This document shows, piece after piece, positions 27,165-36,425 of a stretch of DNA of 64,000 nt. This stretch comes from Methylotenera sp. (GTDB taxonomy: Bacteria > Pseudomonadota > Gammaproteobacteria > Burkholderiales > Methylophilaceae), in assembly GCF_030684185.1 (NCBI RefSeq), contig NZ_JAUXOY010000010.1, positions 1 to 64,000 on the forward strand. Reading direction: 5' to 3'. The position numbers were made by a program, and so were the translations under genes. The number at the start of each line of letters is the position of its first letter. Position 1 is the first letter of the stretch. Below the pieces are notes generated by a model. The model did no database searches and had not been told where the DNA came from. It saw only the letters and a program-made list of their open reading frames with translations.

Positions 27165-28730
27165 ATGAGTTTACTCATTAAAGCATTAGATCATTTAGAT
27201 AAAAACAAGCAGGCAGAAAAAGACAAAAAGCAAACGGGTGACTACGTGGCTGATGCGGCTTTAATGCTGGAACTGGTGCCTGTTGATGCGGAAAATGCCG
27301 TTGAAACTTCACAAGCCATTGGTGACAGTGCTGCAGTAAGTGAGCCAGTAAAAAGTAATTTAATTGAAAATGGACTTGTTGATAAGCACATTTCTTTAGA
27401 AGAAGAGGCGGGCTTAACGGGCGCGACTTTTTCAGCTAATCAATATGCCAAACCAAAGCCAGGCAGCGCTAAGGACTCAAGTAAATCAAGCGCGCAATCT
27501 GGTACAGTGCCGTCCAGCACTGAAAAAAACGCGCCACTAGAAACTGCATCAGTGCCGAATGCTAAAAATAAGGCCGCTACCGCCACATTACTTCCCGTGT
27601 TTCAAACCCCTACAGTAGAACTTAATCAAAAAGCGGCGGCAAAAGTGTTTGTTGCTAATCAAGAGGTTAAGGAGCCGAGTTCAAAATTCACGCTTATCAT
27701 TTTGGGTGTTGTAGGTGCCTTATTGGTTTGGCTGGGCATGCAGGGTTATGGCTACATTAAAATTTTAGCTGCGCCAGATGTAGTGGTTGTAAAACCTAGT
27801 CTGCCTATACAGACTCAGGCGGCAAATGACACATCTGTAGCTGAATCTATAGAGTTGCCAGTTGAAGTCGCTACGGCAAATCAGGTGGTTCTAGTTCAAG
27901 AAATTCCATCGTCAAAAGAGGGCGCTAGCGCAATAGCCGGTTTTGATAGTAAAACGGATAAGTCGGCATTTAATAGTAAATCGGCTCAAAAGCCTGATGT
28001 TGTTGATGATGTGATTGAGGTTGAGCCTAACAAGTTGCGGTCTAAAAAAACAAGCAGCAATAATGTTGAAAATTATGCAGATAGCGAAGTTTCTTTTAAT
28101 GCTGAGGAACATAGCAATACAAAAAGTAAACCATTGACGCTGATTGCTAAGGCGCAATCACCAGGTGTGGACCCTACATTGCTTGCGGCTTACCAAGCAT
28201 TTACTCGTGGTGAAGATTCACTTGCACAGCAGAAATATAGACAAGTATTACAGCAAGATATACGTAACGTTGATGCATTATTGGGCATGGCTGCAATTGC
28301 ACAGCGGCAAGGCCGTGATGCAGATGCCCAAGGGTGGTATCAAAAAGTATTGGAGATTGAACCAAGAAACACCATTGCGCAGTCGGCCATGGTCAACGCA
28401 AGGGCTAATACAGATGTTGTTGGAACAGAAAGCCGCATTAAGAGCATGATAGCCCAGCAGCCTGAAGGTACAAATTTGCATGCCGCGCTAGGTAACCTGT
28501 ATGCCGAGCAGGGCCAGTGGCCTTCAGCACAAGAGGCTTATTTTAATGCCAGCCGACTTGCGCCTAATAACGCAGACTATGCATTTAATCTGGCGATTAG
28601 TTTAGATCAAATGGGTAAGTCCAGCCTTGCCTTAAAACAATATCAACGCGCCTTAGACTTGCTCAATAAATCTGGTGGTTCTAGCCCGGATAGAGTGCAA
28701 TTAGAGGCGAGAATTCGTGAACTTCAATAA
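27165..28730 (+). CDS. mshN: MshN-like TPR membrane protein
   Basis: Bitopic inner-membrane protein. A cytoplasmic N-terminus begins MSLLIKALDHLDKNKQAEKDKK, the motif shared with MshN/GspB-like proteins. One transmembrane helix lies near 176-198 (FTLIILGVVGALLVWLGMQGYGYI). A low-complexity periplasmic spacer then precedes four or so TPRs from about 335 (DPTLLAAYQAFTRGEDSLAQQKYRQVL) to the end. It likely works with the upstream ATPase to place the secretin. Length 521 aa. Confidence 0.82.
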   Translation: MSLLIKALDHLDKNKQAEKDKKQTGDYVADAALMLELVPVDAENAVETSQAIGDSAAVSEPVKSNLIENGLVDKHISLEEEAGLTGATFSANQYAKPKPGSAKDSSKSSAQSGTVPSSTEKNAPLETASVPNAKNKAATATLLPVFQTPTVELNQKAAAKVFVANQEVKEPSSKFTLIILGVVGALLVWLGMQGYGYIKILAAPDVVVVKPSLPIQTQAANDTSVAESIELPVEVATANQVVLVQEIPSSKEGASAIAGFDSKTDKSAFNSKSAQKPDVVDDVIEVEPNKLRSKKTSSNNVENYADSEVSFNAEEHSNTKSKPLTLIAKAQSPGVDPTLLAAYQAFTRGEDSLAQQKYRQVLQQDIRNVDALLGMAAIAQRQGRDADAQGWYQKVLEIEPRNTIAQSAMVNARANTDVVGTESRIKSMIAQQPEGTNLHAALGNLYAEQGQWPSAQEAYFNASRLAPNNADYAFNLAISLDQMGKSSLALKQYQRALDLLNKSGGSSPDRVQLEARIRELQ

Positions 28731-28792
28731 TTTTTTGACTGAAATAATTAGAACAATGGCATTAACAACACTGACAACAGTAGGTTCATACA

Positions 28793-30499
28793 ATGGCTGA
28801 GCAACGGCGTAAACCTCGCTTAGGCGAGTTGATGGTGCAACAAGGGCTGATCAGTCAAGATCAGCTTCGTATTGCGCTTACCGAGCAAGAGCATAGTGAC
28901 TTGCCCTTGGGCCGTCAGTTAGTGCTTTTAGGCTTTGTTACAGAGGTTATGGTGCGTGATGTCGTTGCGGATACGATAGGTTACGACAGCATCGATTTAT
29001 CTACCATCGTGGCTGATGTAGATGCCTTGAAATTAGTACCACAAGATTTTTCTCGCCGTTATCATTTGCTGCCAGTGGCCTATGAAGAAGCCACTAAAAC
29101 ATTGGTGGTTGCCATGGCTGATATGTTCAATGTGGTGGCACTTGATCAGTTACGTGCAATGCTGGGTGGGCGTATTCAAATTAGGCCATTGCTGGCGGCT
29201 GAGGCACAGCTTGAGGAATATATCGACCATTTTTACGGATATGAATTATCTGTTGATGGCATTTTGCGTGAAATTGAAACGGGTGAAATTGATTACAATA
29301 GTTTAAGCGCTGAGGGTGAAGAGTATACGCAACCAGTAGTGCGTCTAGTAGGCGCGCTATTGATGGATGCTGTTAAACGCGGCGCATCTGATATTCACTT
29401 TGAACCAGAATATGCGTTTTTGCGCATACGCTACCGAATCGACGGCGTGTTGCACCAAGTACGTAGCTTGCATAAAAGCTATTGGGGCGGCGTGGTTGTG
29501 CGCCTTAAGGTGTTAAGCGGCTTAGATATTGCAGAAACGCGCGCCCCACAAGATGGCCGTTTGAGCATGAATTTATGTGGCCGCCCGATTGATTTTCGGG
29601 TGTCTAGCCATCCAACCATCAACGGTGAAAATATAGTATTGCGCGTGCTGGATAGGGAAAAATCCATCATTCCAATGGAACGTATGGGTTTGCGCCAAAA
29701 TACTTTAGATGAGCTGCGTATGATGATGACACGCCCTGAAGGCATTGTGATTGTCACAGGGCCAACTGGAAGCGGTAAAACAACAACACTGTACTCACTT
29801 CTGTCATACCGAAATACTGAAGCCGTCAATATTATGACATTGGAAGACCCTGTGGAATATCCAGTTTCCATGATGCGTCAAACCTCGGTGGCCGAGGTTA
29901 ACAAAGTTGATTTTGCCAACGGTATACGGTCTATTATGCGACAAGACCCTGACATTATTTTAGTGGGTGAGGTGCGTGATGAAGACACCGCGACCATGGC
30001 TTTCCGCGCGGCGATGACGGGACATCAGGTCTTTACAACACTCCATACCAACTCAGCATTAGGTGTTTTTCCGCGATTATCAGACATCGGTATTTTGCCG
30101 GACATTATGGCGGGCAATATTATTGGCGTGGTGGCACAGCGTTTGGTACGTGTTTTATGCCCACATTGCAAAGTGCCGCATGATTTGGATGATCTGGAAC
30201 GCAAGATTTTACGCCTCAAGCCAAGTGACAAGACTAAAGTTTTTAAACCCAAAGGTTGCAAGCAATGCAATCAAAACGGCTATCGTGGGCGTATGGCGAT
30301 TATAGAATTGCTGCGCATCGATAGTGATTTTGATTCGTTGATTTCACGCAAAGCACATTTGGATGAGCTGCAAAAATTGGCGCTAGATAAAGGCTTTGTT
30401 ACGTTGGCCGAGGATGGCGTGCGCCGAATTCTAGAAGGGTATACCAGCTTGGCCGAAGTGATGCGTGTGATAGACCTGACAAGTCGCTTAAACTCCTAG
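28793..30499 (+). CDS. mshE: MshE/GspE-type assembly ATPase with c-di-GMP-binding N-domain
   Basis: Cytoplasmic hexameric ATPase that powers pilus or pseudopilus extension. The N-terminal MshEN domain holds RLGELMVQQGLI (9-20) and, 23 residues on, LGRQLVLLGFV, which fit the published c-di-GMP-binding pattern. The C-domain has Walker A GPTGSGKT (323-330), the Asp and His boxes (LVGEVRDEDTA, TGHQVFTTLHTNS) and a tetracysteine zinc site (CPHC and CKQC). Length 568 aa. A GGDEF cyclase gene lies 16 kb away in the same window. Confidence 0.93.
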   Translation: MAEQRRKPRLGELMVQQGLISQDQLRIALTEQEHSDLPLGRQLVLLGFVTEVMVRDVVADTIGYDSIDLSTIVADVDALKLVPQDFSRRYHLLPVAYEEATKTLVVAMADMFNVVALDQLRAMLGGRIQIRPLLAAEAQLEEYIDHFYGYELSVDGILREIETGEIDYNSLSAEGEEYTQPVVRLVGALLMDAVKRGASDIHFEPEYAFLRIRYRIDGVLHQVRSLHKSYWGGVVVRLKVLSGLDIAETRAPQDGRLSMNLCGRPIDFRVSSHPTINGENIVLRVLDREKSIIPMERMGLRQNTLDELRMMMTRPEGIVIVTGPTGSGKTTTLYSLLSYRNTEAVNIMTLEDPVEYPVSMMRQTSVAEVNKVDFANGIRSIMRQDPDIILVGEVRDEDTATMAFRAAMTGHQVFTTLHTNSALGVFPRLSDIGILPDIMAGNIIGVVAQRLVRVLCPHCKVPHDLDDLERKILRLKPSDKTKVFKPKGCKQCNQNGYRGRMAIIELLRIDSDFDSLISRKAHLDELQKLALDKGFVTLAEDGVRRILEGYTSLAEVMRVIDLTSRLNS

Positions 30500-30505
30500 A
30501 GCAAA

Positions 30506-31711
30506 ATGCCTTCATTTAATTACAAAGCCATTGATCAATTAGGCCGCCCGGCGATGGGGCAGATAGATGCGCTTAATGAAGTGGATTTGGAAATTCGCTT
30601 AGAGCGGATGGGCTTGGATTTAATTACTTATCGCGCTGCAGCAAAATCCACCAGCTTGTTTAATCGCAATAAGGTGACCAATCAAGATTTGGTCATGTTC
30701 TGCTTTCAAATTGAACAGTTAAGTAGCGCTGGCGTGCCACTTTTAGAGTGCTTAAATGATCTGCGTGAAGGTAGTAACAATCCATATTTTCAAAAAGTTT
30801 TAGGTGCAGTGAGCGCAGAGGTAGAAGGCGGGAAAATGCTCTCACAAGCACTGGCAGAGCACCCCAACGTTTTTAGTGAGGTTTTTGTAAGCCTGGTTAA
30901 CGCAGGTGAGCAGACAGGGCAATTGCCAGTAGTATTTAATAACTTGTTTAATACCATTCGCTGGCAAGATGAACTGATGTCGCAAGCTAAAAAATTATTG
31001 GCGTATCCAGCATTTGTTGCGGTTGTAGTGTTTGGTGCGGTGGCATTTTTAATGAGTTATCTGGTGCCACAAATGGCCTCATTCCTGCGGAATATGGGTC
31101 AAGAGTTACCCTTGAATACAAAGATTTTAATTGCTTTGTCGAATGGTTTTGTTGATTATTGGTGGCTAATAATAGGCCTACCCATTTTAATAGTCATCGG
31201 CCTTGCTGCTGTAATTCAGGCTAATCCAATAGCACGATATCGGTTTGATAGATTCAAACTGAATTTCCCGTATACAGGGCCAATTTTGCATAAAATCATT
31301 ATGGCGCGCTTTGCCCGTTATTTTGCGTTAATGTATCAAACAGGCATTCCGATTTTAGATGCGATTAAAATTTGTGAAAAAATTGTAGGTAACCGTGTTG
31401 TTGCAGATGCGCTAAGCCGAGTGCATGCACAAATAAGCGCAGGCGAATCTATGTCTGAGAGCTTTCGTAATGCGGGTTTGTTTCCGCAACTGGTTGTCCG
31501 TATGGTTAAAGTGGGTGAAAGCACTGGCGCGCTAGATAAATCATTGCTTAATGTCAGTTATTTTTATGACCGCGATGTAAATGATTCCATGCAGCACTTG
31601 CTTAAAATGATAGAGCCGGCACTCACAGTCTTATTAGGGTTGATACTTGGATTTATTATGTATTCGGTATTAGGCCCTGTTTACGATTCATTCAGCAAGC
31701 TTAAAATCTAA
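30506..31711 (+). CDS. mshG: MshG/GspF-type platform protein
   Basis: Polytopic inner-membrane platform protein of type II secretion/type IV pilus systems. It contains two T2SSF domains (about 65-190 and 270-390) with three membrane helices (LLAYPAFVAVVVFGAVAFLMSYLVP, WWLIIGLPILIVIGLAAVI, LTVLLGLILGFIMYSVLGPVYD). The family motif VSAEVEGGKMLSQALAEHPNVFSEVFVSLVNAGEQTG is present in both halves in diverged form. Length 401 aa is standard. It begins six bases after mshE. Confidence 0.94.
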   Translation: MPSFNYKAIDQLGRPAMGQIDALNEVDLEIRLERMGLDLITYRAAAKSTSLFNRNKVTNQDLVMFCFQIEQLSSAGVPLLECLNDLREGSNNPYFQKVLGAVSAEVEGGKMLSQALAEHPNVFSEVFVSLVNAGEQTGQLPVVFNNLFNTIRWQDELMSQAKKLLAYPAFVAVVVFGAVAFLMSYLVPQMASFLRNMGQELPLNTKILIALSNGFVDYWWLIIGLPILIVIGLAAVIQANPIARYRFDRFKLNFPYTGPILHKIIMARFARYFALMYQTGIPILDAIKICEKIVGNRVVADALSRVHAQISAGESMSESFRNAGLFPQLVVRMVKVGESTGALDKSLLNVSYFYDRDVNDSMQHLLKMIEPALTVLLGLILGFIMYSVLGPVYDSFSKLKI

Positions 31712-31854
31712 AGGGCACTTCTATCAATGCAAATTCCGTTACCACACTGCGTTACTCACAAAAAATTACTCCTTACATATCAAACATATGCGGCGTTGCA
31801 ATTTTTTGTTCGCGCCTTGTTTGGTTTGGAAATTTGCATTGATAGAAGCACCCT
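31712..31854. repeat. 143-bp inverted-repeat element (MITE-like)
   Basis: Left arm 31712-31737 and right arm 31828-31854 are 26-27 bp inverted repeats differing at a few bases, both reading CTTCTATCAATGCAAATT at the core. Internally, ACAAAAAATT and AATTTTTTGT pair as well. There is no coding capacity. It fills the only sizeable gap inside the pilus operon. A palindrome-ended, non-coding unit of this length is what a miniature transposable element looks like. Confidence 0.7.
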
Positions 31855-31879
31855 AAATGGCAAATAATTTAAATTCAAT

Positions 31880-33496
31880 ATGATGAAGAGCCGCCCCAAT
31901 AAATTAGTGTTATGTGCCACTTCCCAAAGTTTGTTGGCTGGGCTTTGGCACGCAGGCAAGTTACAGGCCAGCCAAGCTTTTAACAATGACGCTGCCGGGC
32001 ATGAAGAATTTGCAGAATTTTTGCGGCAATACCCAGCCACGCCAGTGTATTTAATAGCGGACGCAGTTGAAGAGGATTACCGACTTGAAAGCGTGCCGCA
32101 TACCACGGGCGCTGCAAAGAACGAACTTATCACGCGCAAGCTCAATCAGTTTTATCGGGGTCTGGAATATCGCACAGCTCACTTTGTTAATCGTGAGCTA
32201 GATAAGCGCAAAGACGATAAATACTTATTTGTTGCGTTGAATAATGCCGAATTTTTACATGATTGGGTCAAAGTAATTCAGGATGTTAAGGTGCAGTTAG
32301 TCGGCATCTATTTGTTGCCTATGCTCAGCCAGGTGCTAGTGAAGCAGTTAAAGTTAATGGCGCCACATATCTTGCTATGTGAAAAGCTATCTTCCGGGTT
32401 ACGTCAAACTTATTTGCATAATGGCCGGTTACGCATGAGTCGCCTGGTGCCGAATGTACCAAAAGCAGCAAACCAATTAGGCTATTTCTATTTAGTCGAA
32501 ACAGAAAAAACGCGGCTCTATTTAATCAGCAAGCGATTTATTACCAGAGAAACTCCCCTAAATTTGGTATTGGCAAGCATAGATGGCTCAACGCAGCATA
32601 TTAGCCAGGGCATCAGTCAGGAGCAGGGTATTGAGTGTTCAGATGTAAATTTGAGTCAGTTTGCAAAAACCCTGAATCTGCCTGCAAAATTAATAGAGCA
32701 AATGCCGGAGTTATTGCACATGCAGCTTCTGGCAAGTGGTCACGCGGTTGATAACCTTGCGCCAGAAACGCTGACTAAAGAATATAATTTTGGCAAACTA
32801 AAACAGACTATCAAGATGGCTACTTTAGGATTAGGTATGCTAGGTTTATTTGCGGCGGGTGCGGTTTTTTATCAGGGCTTAAGTTACCAATCTGCACTAA
32901 AAGAAGCAACACAAGACACCATGCTGCAACAACGCCGTTATGAAGAGGCCGCTAAAAACTTCCCTGTGACCACAATAGGCGCAGAGGACTTAAAAGCTGC
33001 AGTTGAGTTAGATAAAACAATCGCGCTTTATCCAAAATCACCCAGGCGTATGATGCAAGTAGTCAGCGCCGCATTAGAGCAAATGCCGGAAGTGCAATTA
33101 GATAGAATGCATTGGGCATTAACTAACGACATCAATATTGCAGATAACGATACGCTAATCACAATCCCCGCCGCTAGCGTGCAAGCCAGCGCTATGTTTA
33201 CAGCAGAAGCAACAAAATTATATGAACTGGCCTATGTTACTGCGGAAATTTCCGGCTTTACTGGGGATTATAGAAGTGCGCTAGGCACAGTAAATAAGTT
33301 TGTTGGGAAATTAAAAGCTGACCAAAATGTAGCGCTTGTTGAAGTGTTACAAGAGCCGGTGAATGTAAGTTCTTTTGTGAATTTGCAGGGTAGCACAACC
33401 GATGAACAATCCACCCAAACGCAACCCGCTTTATTTAAGCTTAAAGTCATACTTAAAGCACCTGATGCAGCTCAAGAAGTCGCAGAGGTGAAATAG
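31880..33496 (+). CDS. GspL/PilM-PilN-like assembly protein (MshI-like)
   Basis: A 538-aa bitopic protein. A cytoplasmic domain of about 305 residues (LITRKLNQFYRGLEYRTAHFVNRELD, HDWVKVIQDVKVQLVGIYLLPML) resembles the actin-like part of GspL/PilM/MshI. A transmembrane helix lies near 314-333 (MATLGLGMLGLFAAGAVFYQG). A periplasmic part opens with a coiled coil and ends in a ferredoxin-like fold (LYELAYVTAEISGFTGDYRSALGTVNKFVGKL). It therefore combines what PilM and PilN do as separate proteins. It is followed after two bases by the PilO-like gene, its expected partner. Sequence divergence is high; the assignment leans on architecture and position. Confidence 0.72.
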   Translation: MMKSRPNKLVLCATSQSLLAGLWHAGKLQASQAFNNDAAGHEEFAEFLRQYPATPVYLIADAVEEDYRLESVPHTTGAAKNELITRKLNQFYRGLEYRTAHFVNRELDKRKDDKYLFVALNNAEFLHDWVKVIQDVKVQLVGIYLLPMLSQVLVKQLKLMAPHILLCEKLSSGLRQTYLHNGRLRMSRLVPNVPKAANQLGYFYLVETEKTRLYLISKRFITRETPLNLVLASIDGSTQHISQGISQEQGIECSDVNLSQFAKTLNLPAKLIEQMPELLHMQLLASGHAVDNLAPETLTKEYNFGKLKQTIKMATLGLGMLGLFAAGAVFYQGLSYQSALKEATQDTMLQQRRYEEAAKNFPVTTIGAEDLKAAVELDKTIALYPKSPRRMMQVVSAALEQMPEVQLDRMHWALTNDINIADNDTLITIPAASVQASAMFTAEATKLYELAYVTAEISGFTGDYRSALGTVNKFVGKLKADQNVALVEVLQEPVNVSSFVNLQGSTTDEQSTQTQPALFKLKVILKAPDAAQEVAEVK

Positions 33497-33498
33497 CG

Positions 33499-34128
33499 AT
33501 GAAATTAGACAAGCAAGACTGGCGTAAACTGCAAACCACTTTAATCGTTTTAGTGGCGGTGGTTATAGTGGCTTTAGTGTTAATTGCCTTAGCGCAAAAC
33601 TACAGTGTCCAGCAAGAGCAAGCTATGCAAGCGCAGCAAAACTTGCTTAATTCAGCCAAGCAACGCTATCAATCTTCTGGTATAGAAAAGGCAACTATTG
33701 CTGAATATTTACCGCAATATCAAGCGCTTATCAATAAAGGTCTTGTAGGGGAAGAGCGGCGACTAGAGTGGGTGGATGAACTGCGAACACAACACAAAAA
33801 TAACAAATTATTTAGTATTAAATACAGCATTGGCCTGCAAGAGGCGTATAAACCAAGCTTTGCACCTAATCTCGGCGGGTTTGTATTGAACCGGTCTGAC
33901 ATGACGCTGGACCTTGATATGCTGCATGAAGAGGATATACTGCAATTAACTGAAGCGTTAAGTAGAAAAAACAAAGAGGTTTTTATGCTGCGTGATTGTG
34001 AAATTACCAGACTAAATGCTGGCGGAAATCTAAGTAACCAGTTAATCGCAAACCTGCATGCAAAATGCGAGCTGGATTGGCTAACCCTGCGTGAGCCAGC
34101 TCCAATTCAAGTGATTACAACACCATGA
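33499..34128 (+). CDS. PilO/MshJ-like inner-membrane protein
   Basis: A 209-aa bitopic protein with one N-terminal helix (LIVLVAVVIVALVLIALAQ, about 14-32), a coiled-coil stretch (QQEQAMQAQQNLLNSAKQRYQ) and a ferredoxin-like periplasmic domain (MTLDLDMLHEEDILQLTEALSRK). This is the PilO/GspM/MshJ layout. It should pair with the GspL-like protein encoded just before it. It overlaps the next gene by four bases. Confidence 0.7.
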   Translation: MKLDKQDWRKLQTTLIVLVAVVIVALVLIALAQNYSVQQEQAMQAQQNLLNSAKQRYQSSGIEKATIAEYLPQYQALINKGLVGEERRLEWVDELRTQHKNNKLFSIKYSIGLQEAYKPSFAPNLGGFVLNRSDMTLDLDMLHEEDILQLTEALSRKNKEVFMLRDCEITRLNAGGNLSNQLIANLHAKCELDWLTLREPAPIQVITTP

Positions 34129-34688
34129 TGAGCATTATCCGACTATCATACAAAGTACTCACGCGCATATTTATTGGCTTGTGTCTTGGTGCATTAGCGA
34201 CACAGGCGCAAGCAGAAGCAAATGAAAAACTTGGCCGGCTCTTTAGTAAACCTAATGAGCGCAGCAACCTAAATGTAATCAGGCAGAATCAGAAGCTAAA
34301 AGTGATTAGCGCACAAGAAGCACAACAGCCAGAAGCTGTATTGAATGCTGAACCCGCTAAGTTGCCAGAGCCGATTACCCTGCAAGGTTATGTTAAGCGC
34401 AATGATGGCCAAAAAAATACGCTATGGATCAACGGCCGCACAGTGCAAGAAGATAGCACGGTTGATAGTGTAAAAATCGGACGGCTTAATCAGCGTGGTT
34501 TTTCAAAAAAAGACGCCAGTACAGAGGGCGTAGACATCAAGATACCTGCAAATGGTAAACATATTCGACTGAAAGCCGGGCAAATGTACGAACCTGAAAA
34601 TAATCAAATTTATGAAATGCAGGTTGTGGAAAAAGCGAAAAGACTCAGTTTAGAACGAAGTGGAACGATAGACGATTACGCAGAATAG
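34125..34688 (+). CDS. MshK/PilP/GspC-like periplasmic protein
   Basis: A 187-aa protein with a signal peptide (FIGLCLGALATQAQAEA) and then a disordered linker. The small beta domain ITLQGYVKRNDGQKNTLWINGRTVQ ... KIPANGKHIRLKAGQMYEP resembles the homology region of MshK/PilP/GspC that links the inner-membrane complex to the secretin. It overlaps the PilO-like gene by ATGA. Confidence 0.65.
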   Translation: MMSIIRLSYKVLTRIFIGLCLGALATQAQAEANEKLGRLFSKPNERSNLNVIRQNQKLKVISAQEAQQPEAVLNAEPAKLPEPITLQGYVKRNDGQKNTLWINGRTVQEDSTVDSVKIGRLNQRGFSKKDASTEGVDIKIPANGKHIRLKAGQMYEPENNQIYEMQVVEKAKRLSLERSGTIDDYAE

Positions 34689-34700
34689 CGTTTCATAGCG

Positions 34701-36425
34701 ATGGCACATCAATATAACTATTCATCTCAAGCTAATTCCAGGCTTCGTCAAGGGGGAGCAGTACTCATCCTGATGGCGTTTATATTAGGACTGGGTGCGG
34801 CAGCATATTTACTCAAAGCTTATAACGCGGACGCCGCAAAAGCCAAGCAGGATGAAAAAACTTATCAGGCACTTGGTGCGGCAAAGCAAGCTTTACTTGC
34901 TTGGGCAGTGAGTCATCCAAATACACCAGGGCTAATGCCCTACCCGGATAGGAATGGTGATGGCAATTATGATGGTAATAGCGACTGTTATACGGGGGTG
35001 TTCCAATACGGTTTCTTGTTAGGGCAATTACCAACTGTCGGTCAAACAAATCCATGTGTAACCCCGCAAACTGGGTTGGGTGGCGATTGGCGAGACAGTC
35101 AAGGCAACCGCTTGTGGTATGCGGTTTCAAGAAATCTGGTGCATGATTACGAGCATTCTGAAAGCCCAGTTATAAATCCAGGGATGAATAACCCACCACA
35201 TGCAGTTACGCCTTATTTAAGGCAGGGAGGTATACAATCTTATCCATGGCTAAAAGTTCTAGATAGAAATGGTAATTTAGTATCTGATAGAGTCGCTGCA
35301 GTAATTCTCGCTCCAGGTAGTCCAATTGGTGGGCAAAATAGGTCGGCTTTTGCACCAAATGCTAGTGAATACCTTGATAGCTTCCAAAAAGGAGCCGCTA
35401 TTTACAATAACAGGGCTTATGCCACAGCCGATGAAGATTTCGTGATTGGTGAAGATAGTAGTAATGTGCCGGCGAGTGATTTAACTTTTGTTCAACCTTA
35501 TCAATTTAATGACAAATTAGTTTATATAACTATTGATGAACTAATGGCGACGATAGAAAAACGCGTAGGCAGAGAGGTCGGAACCCAGTTAAAAGATTAT
35601 TATGTAGCAAGTAATGCGATAATCGCAAACCGTTTTTATCCTTATGCGGCGATTATGGGAGGCAATAAAAATTACAGCTGTGTTGTTGGCAAACTTGCGG
35701 GTGCTTTGCCCGTTGCGGCATCACATAGTTCGTCATGCTCATATACAGGAATTTCTGCGACTTCTAGCACGTCGAGTTGTAGTTTTGCTGAAGTTGAGGC
35801 GGTTATTTTTACTAAAACGAGTTTAAACTTTACTTATCGTGCTGGAGCTTGTCAGTTTAGTGGAAAAATTTGTACTTGCAGTGGAGCTGGTACGTGCACA
35901 AGAGCTACGCAACAGTTTATTTGTGATGCGGCAGGCGAATGCTCAGCAAATGTTGCTGGGAGTTATCAATTTACAGGTGGTGGGTTCGATAGCGTAACAG
36001 GTAAGTGTTCAACAAGTTGTGGCTCTGATATTTCCTGTTCTGGCACAGGCGGTGGAATGTTTACGCATAGTAGTTGCACTGACGCACCTTTTAATGACGT
36101 TACAACAAACTCCATACTACCAATATGGTTTACTGATAATTTATGGCAAGATTATGTTTATTACGCAGCTCAAAGAGGAGTTTCACCTACCTTATCAGCA
36201 GGCGGAATAAATGGAATTACAGCACTTACAGTTACTACGGGGTATTCAATAGCAATAGTTCCATTTGCTTCGAAAGGTAGTGCTCAGGTTCGGTTGTCTT
36301 GTAATTTAAGTGATCATATGGATACAAATGTTAATGCAACAGGCGACGCAACAAATATATATGAGCTAACCAATAAACCTCGAAGTCGAAATTACAATGA
36401 CCAAATATTTGTAGTGTCACCATGA
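34701..36425 (+). CDS. Large pseudopilin-like protein with a cysteine-rich insert
   Basis: A 574-aa protein. A short cytoplasmic head (SRLRQGGAVLILMAFILGLG) leads into a hydrophobic helix of GspK/PilX type, but there is no clear G|xxxxE prepilin motif. An ectodomain follows with APGSPIGGQNR and a Ca-like DRNGDGNYDGNSD loop (about 77-89). Residues about 320-460 are a Ser/Thr/Gly-rich module with 13 cysteines in short CxC and CxxxC spacings, unlike the rest of the protein. It overlaps the next pilin gene by four bases. It may be a minor tip pilin or adhesin; the insert is unrecognised. Confidence 0.62.
   Translation: MAHQYNYSSQANSRLRQGGAVLILMAFILGLGAAAYLLKAYNADAAKAKQDEKTYQALGAAKQALLAWAVSHPNTPGLMPYPDRNGDGNYDGNSDCYTGVFQYGFLLGQLPTVGQTNPCVTPQTGLGGDWRDSQGNRLWYAVSRNLVHDYEHSESPVINPGMNNPPHAVTPYLRQGGIQSYPWLKVLDRNGNLVSDRVAAVILAPGSPIGGQNRSAFAPNASEYLDSFQKGAAIYNNRAYATADEDFVIGEDSSNVPASDLTFVQPYQFNDKLVYITIDELMATIEKRVGREVGTQLKDYYVASNAIIANRFYPYAAIMGGNKNYSCVVGKLAGALPVAASHSSSCSYTGISATSSTSSCSFAEVEAVIFTKTSLNFTYRAGACQFSGKICTCSGAGTCTRATQQFICDAAGECSANVAGSYQFTGGGFDSVTGKCSTSCGSDISCSGTGGGMFTHSSCTDAPFNDVTTNSILPIWFTDNLWQDYVYYAAQRGVSPTLSAGGINGITALTVTTGYSIAIVPFASKGSAQVRLSCNLSDHMDTNVNATGDATNIYELTNKPRSRNYNDQIFVVSP

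Noticed and set aside
28793-36425. A bona fide type II secretion system (gsp) assignment
   Set aside because: Gene order and the MshL/MshN/MshE/MshG features fit an MSHA-like pilus cluster better, and no GspD/GspC/GspG set is present. The secretion role stays open.
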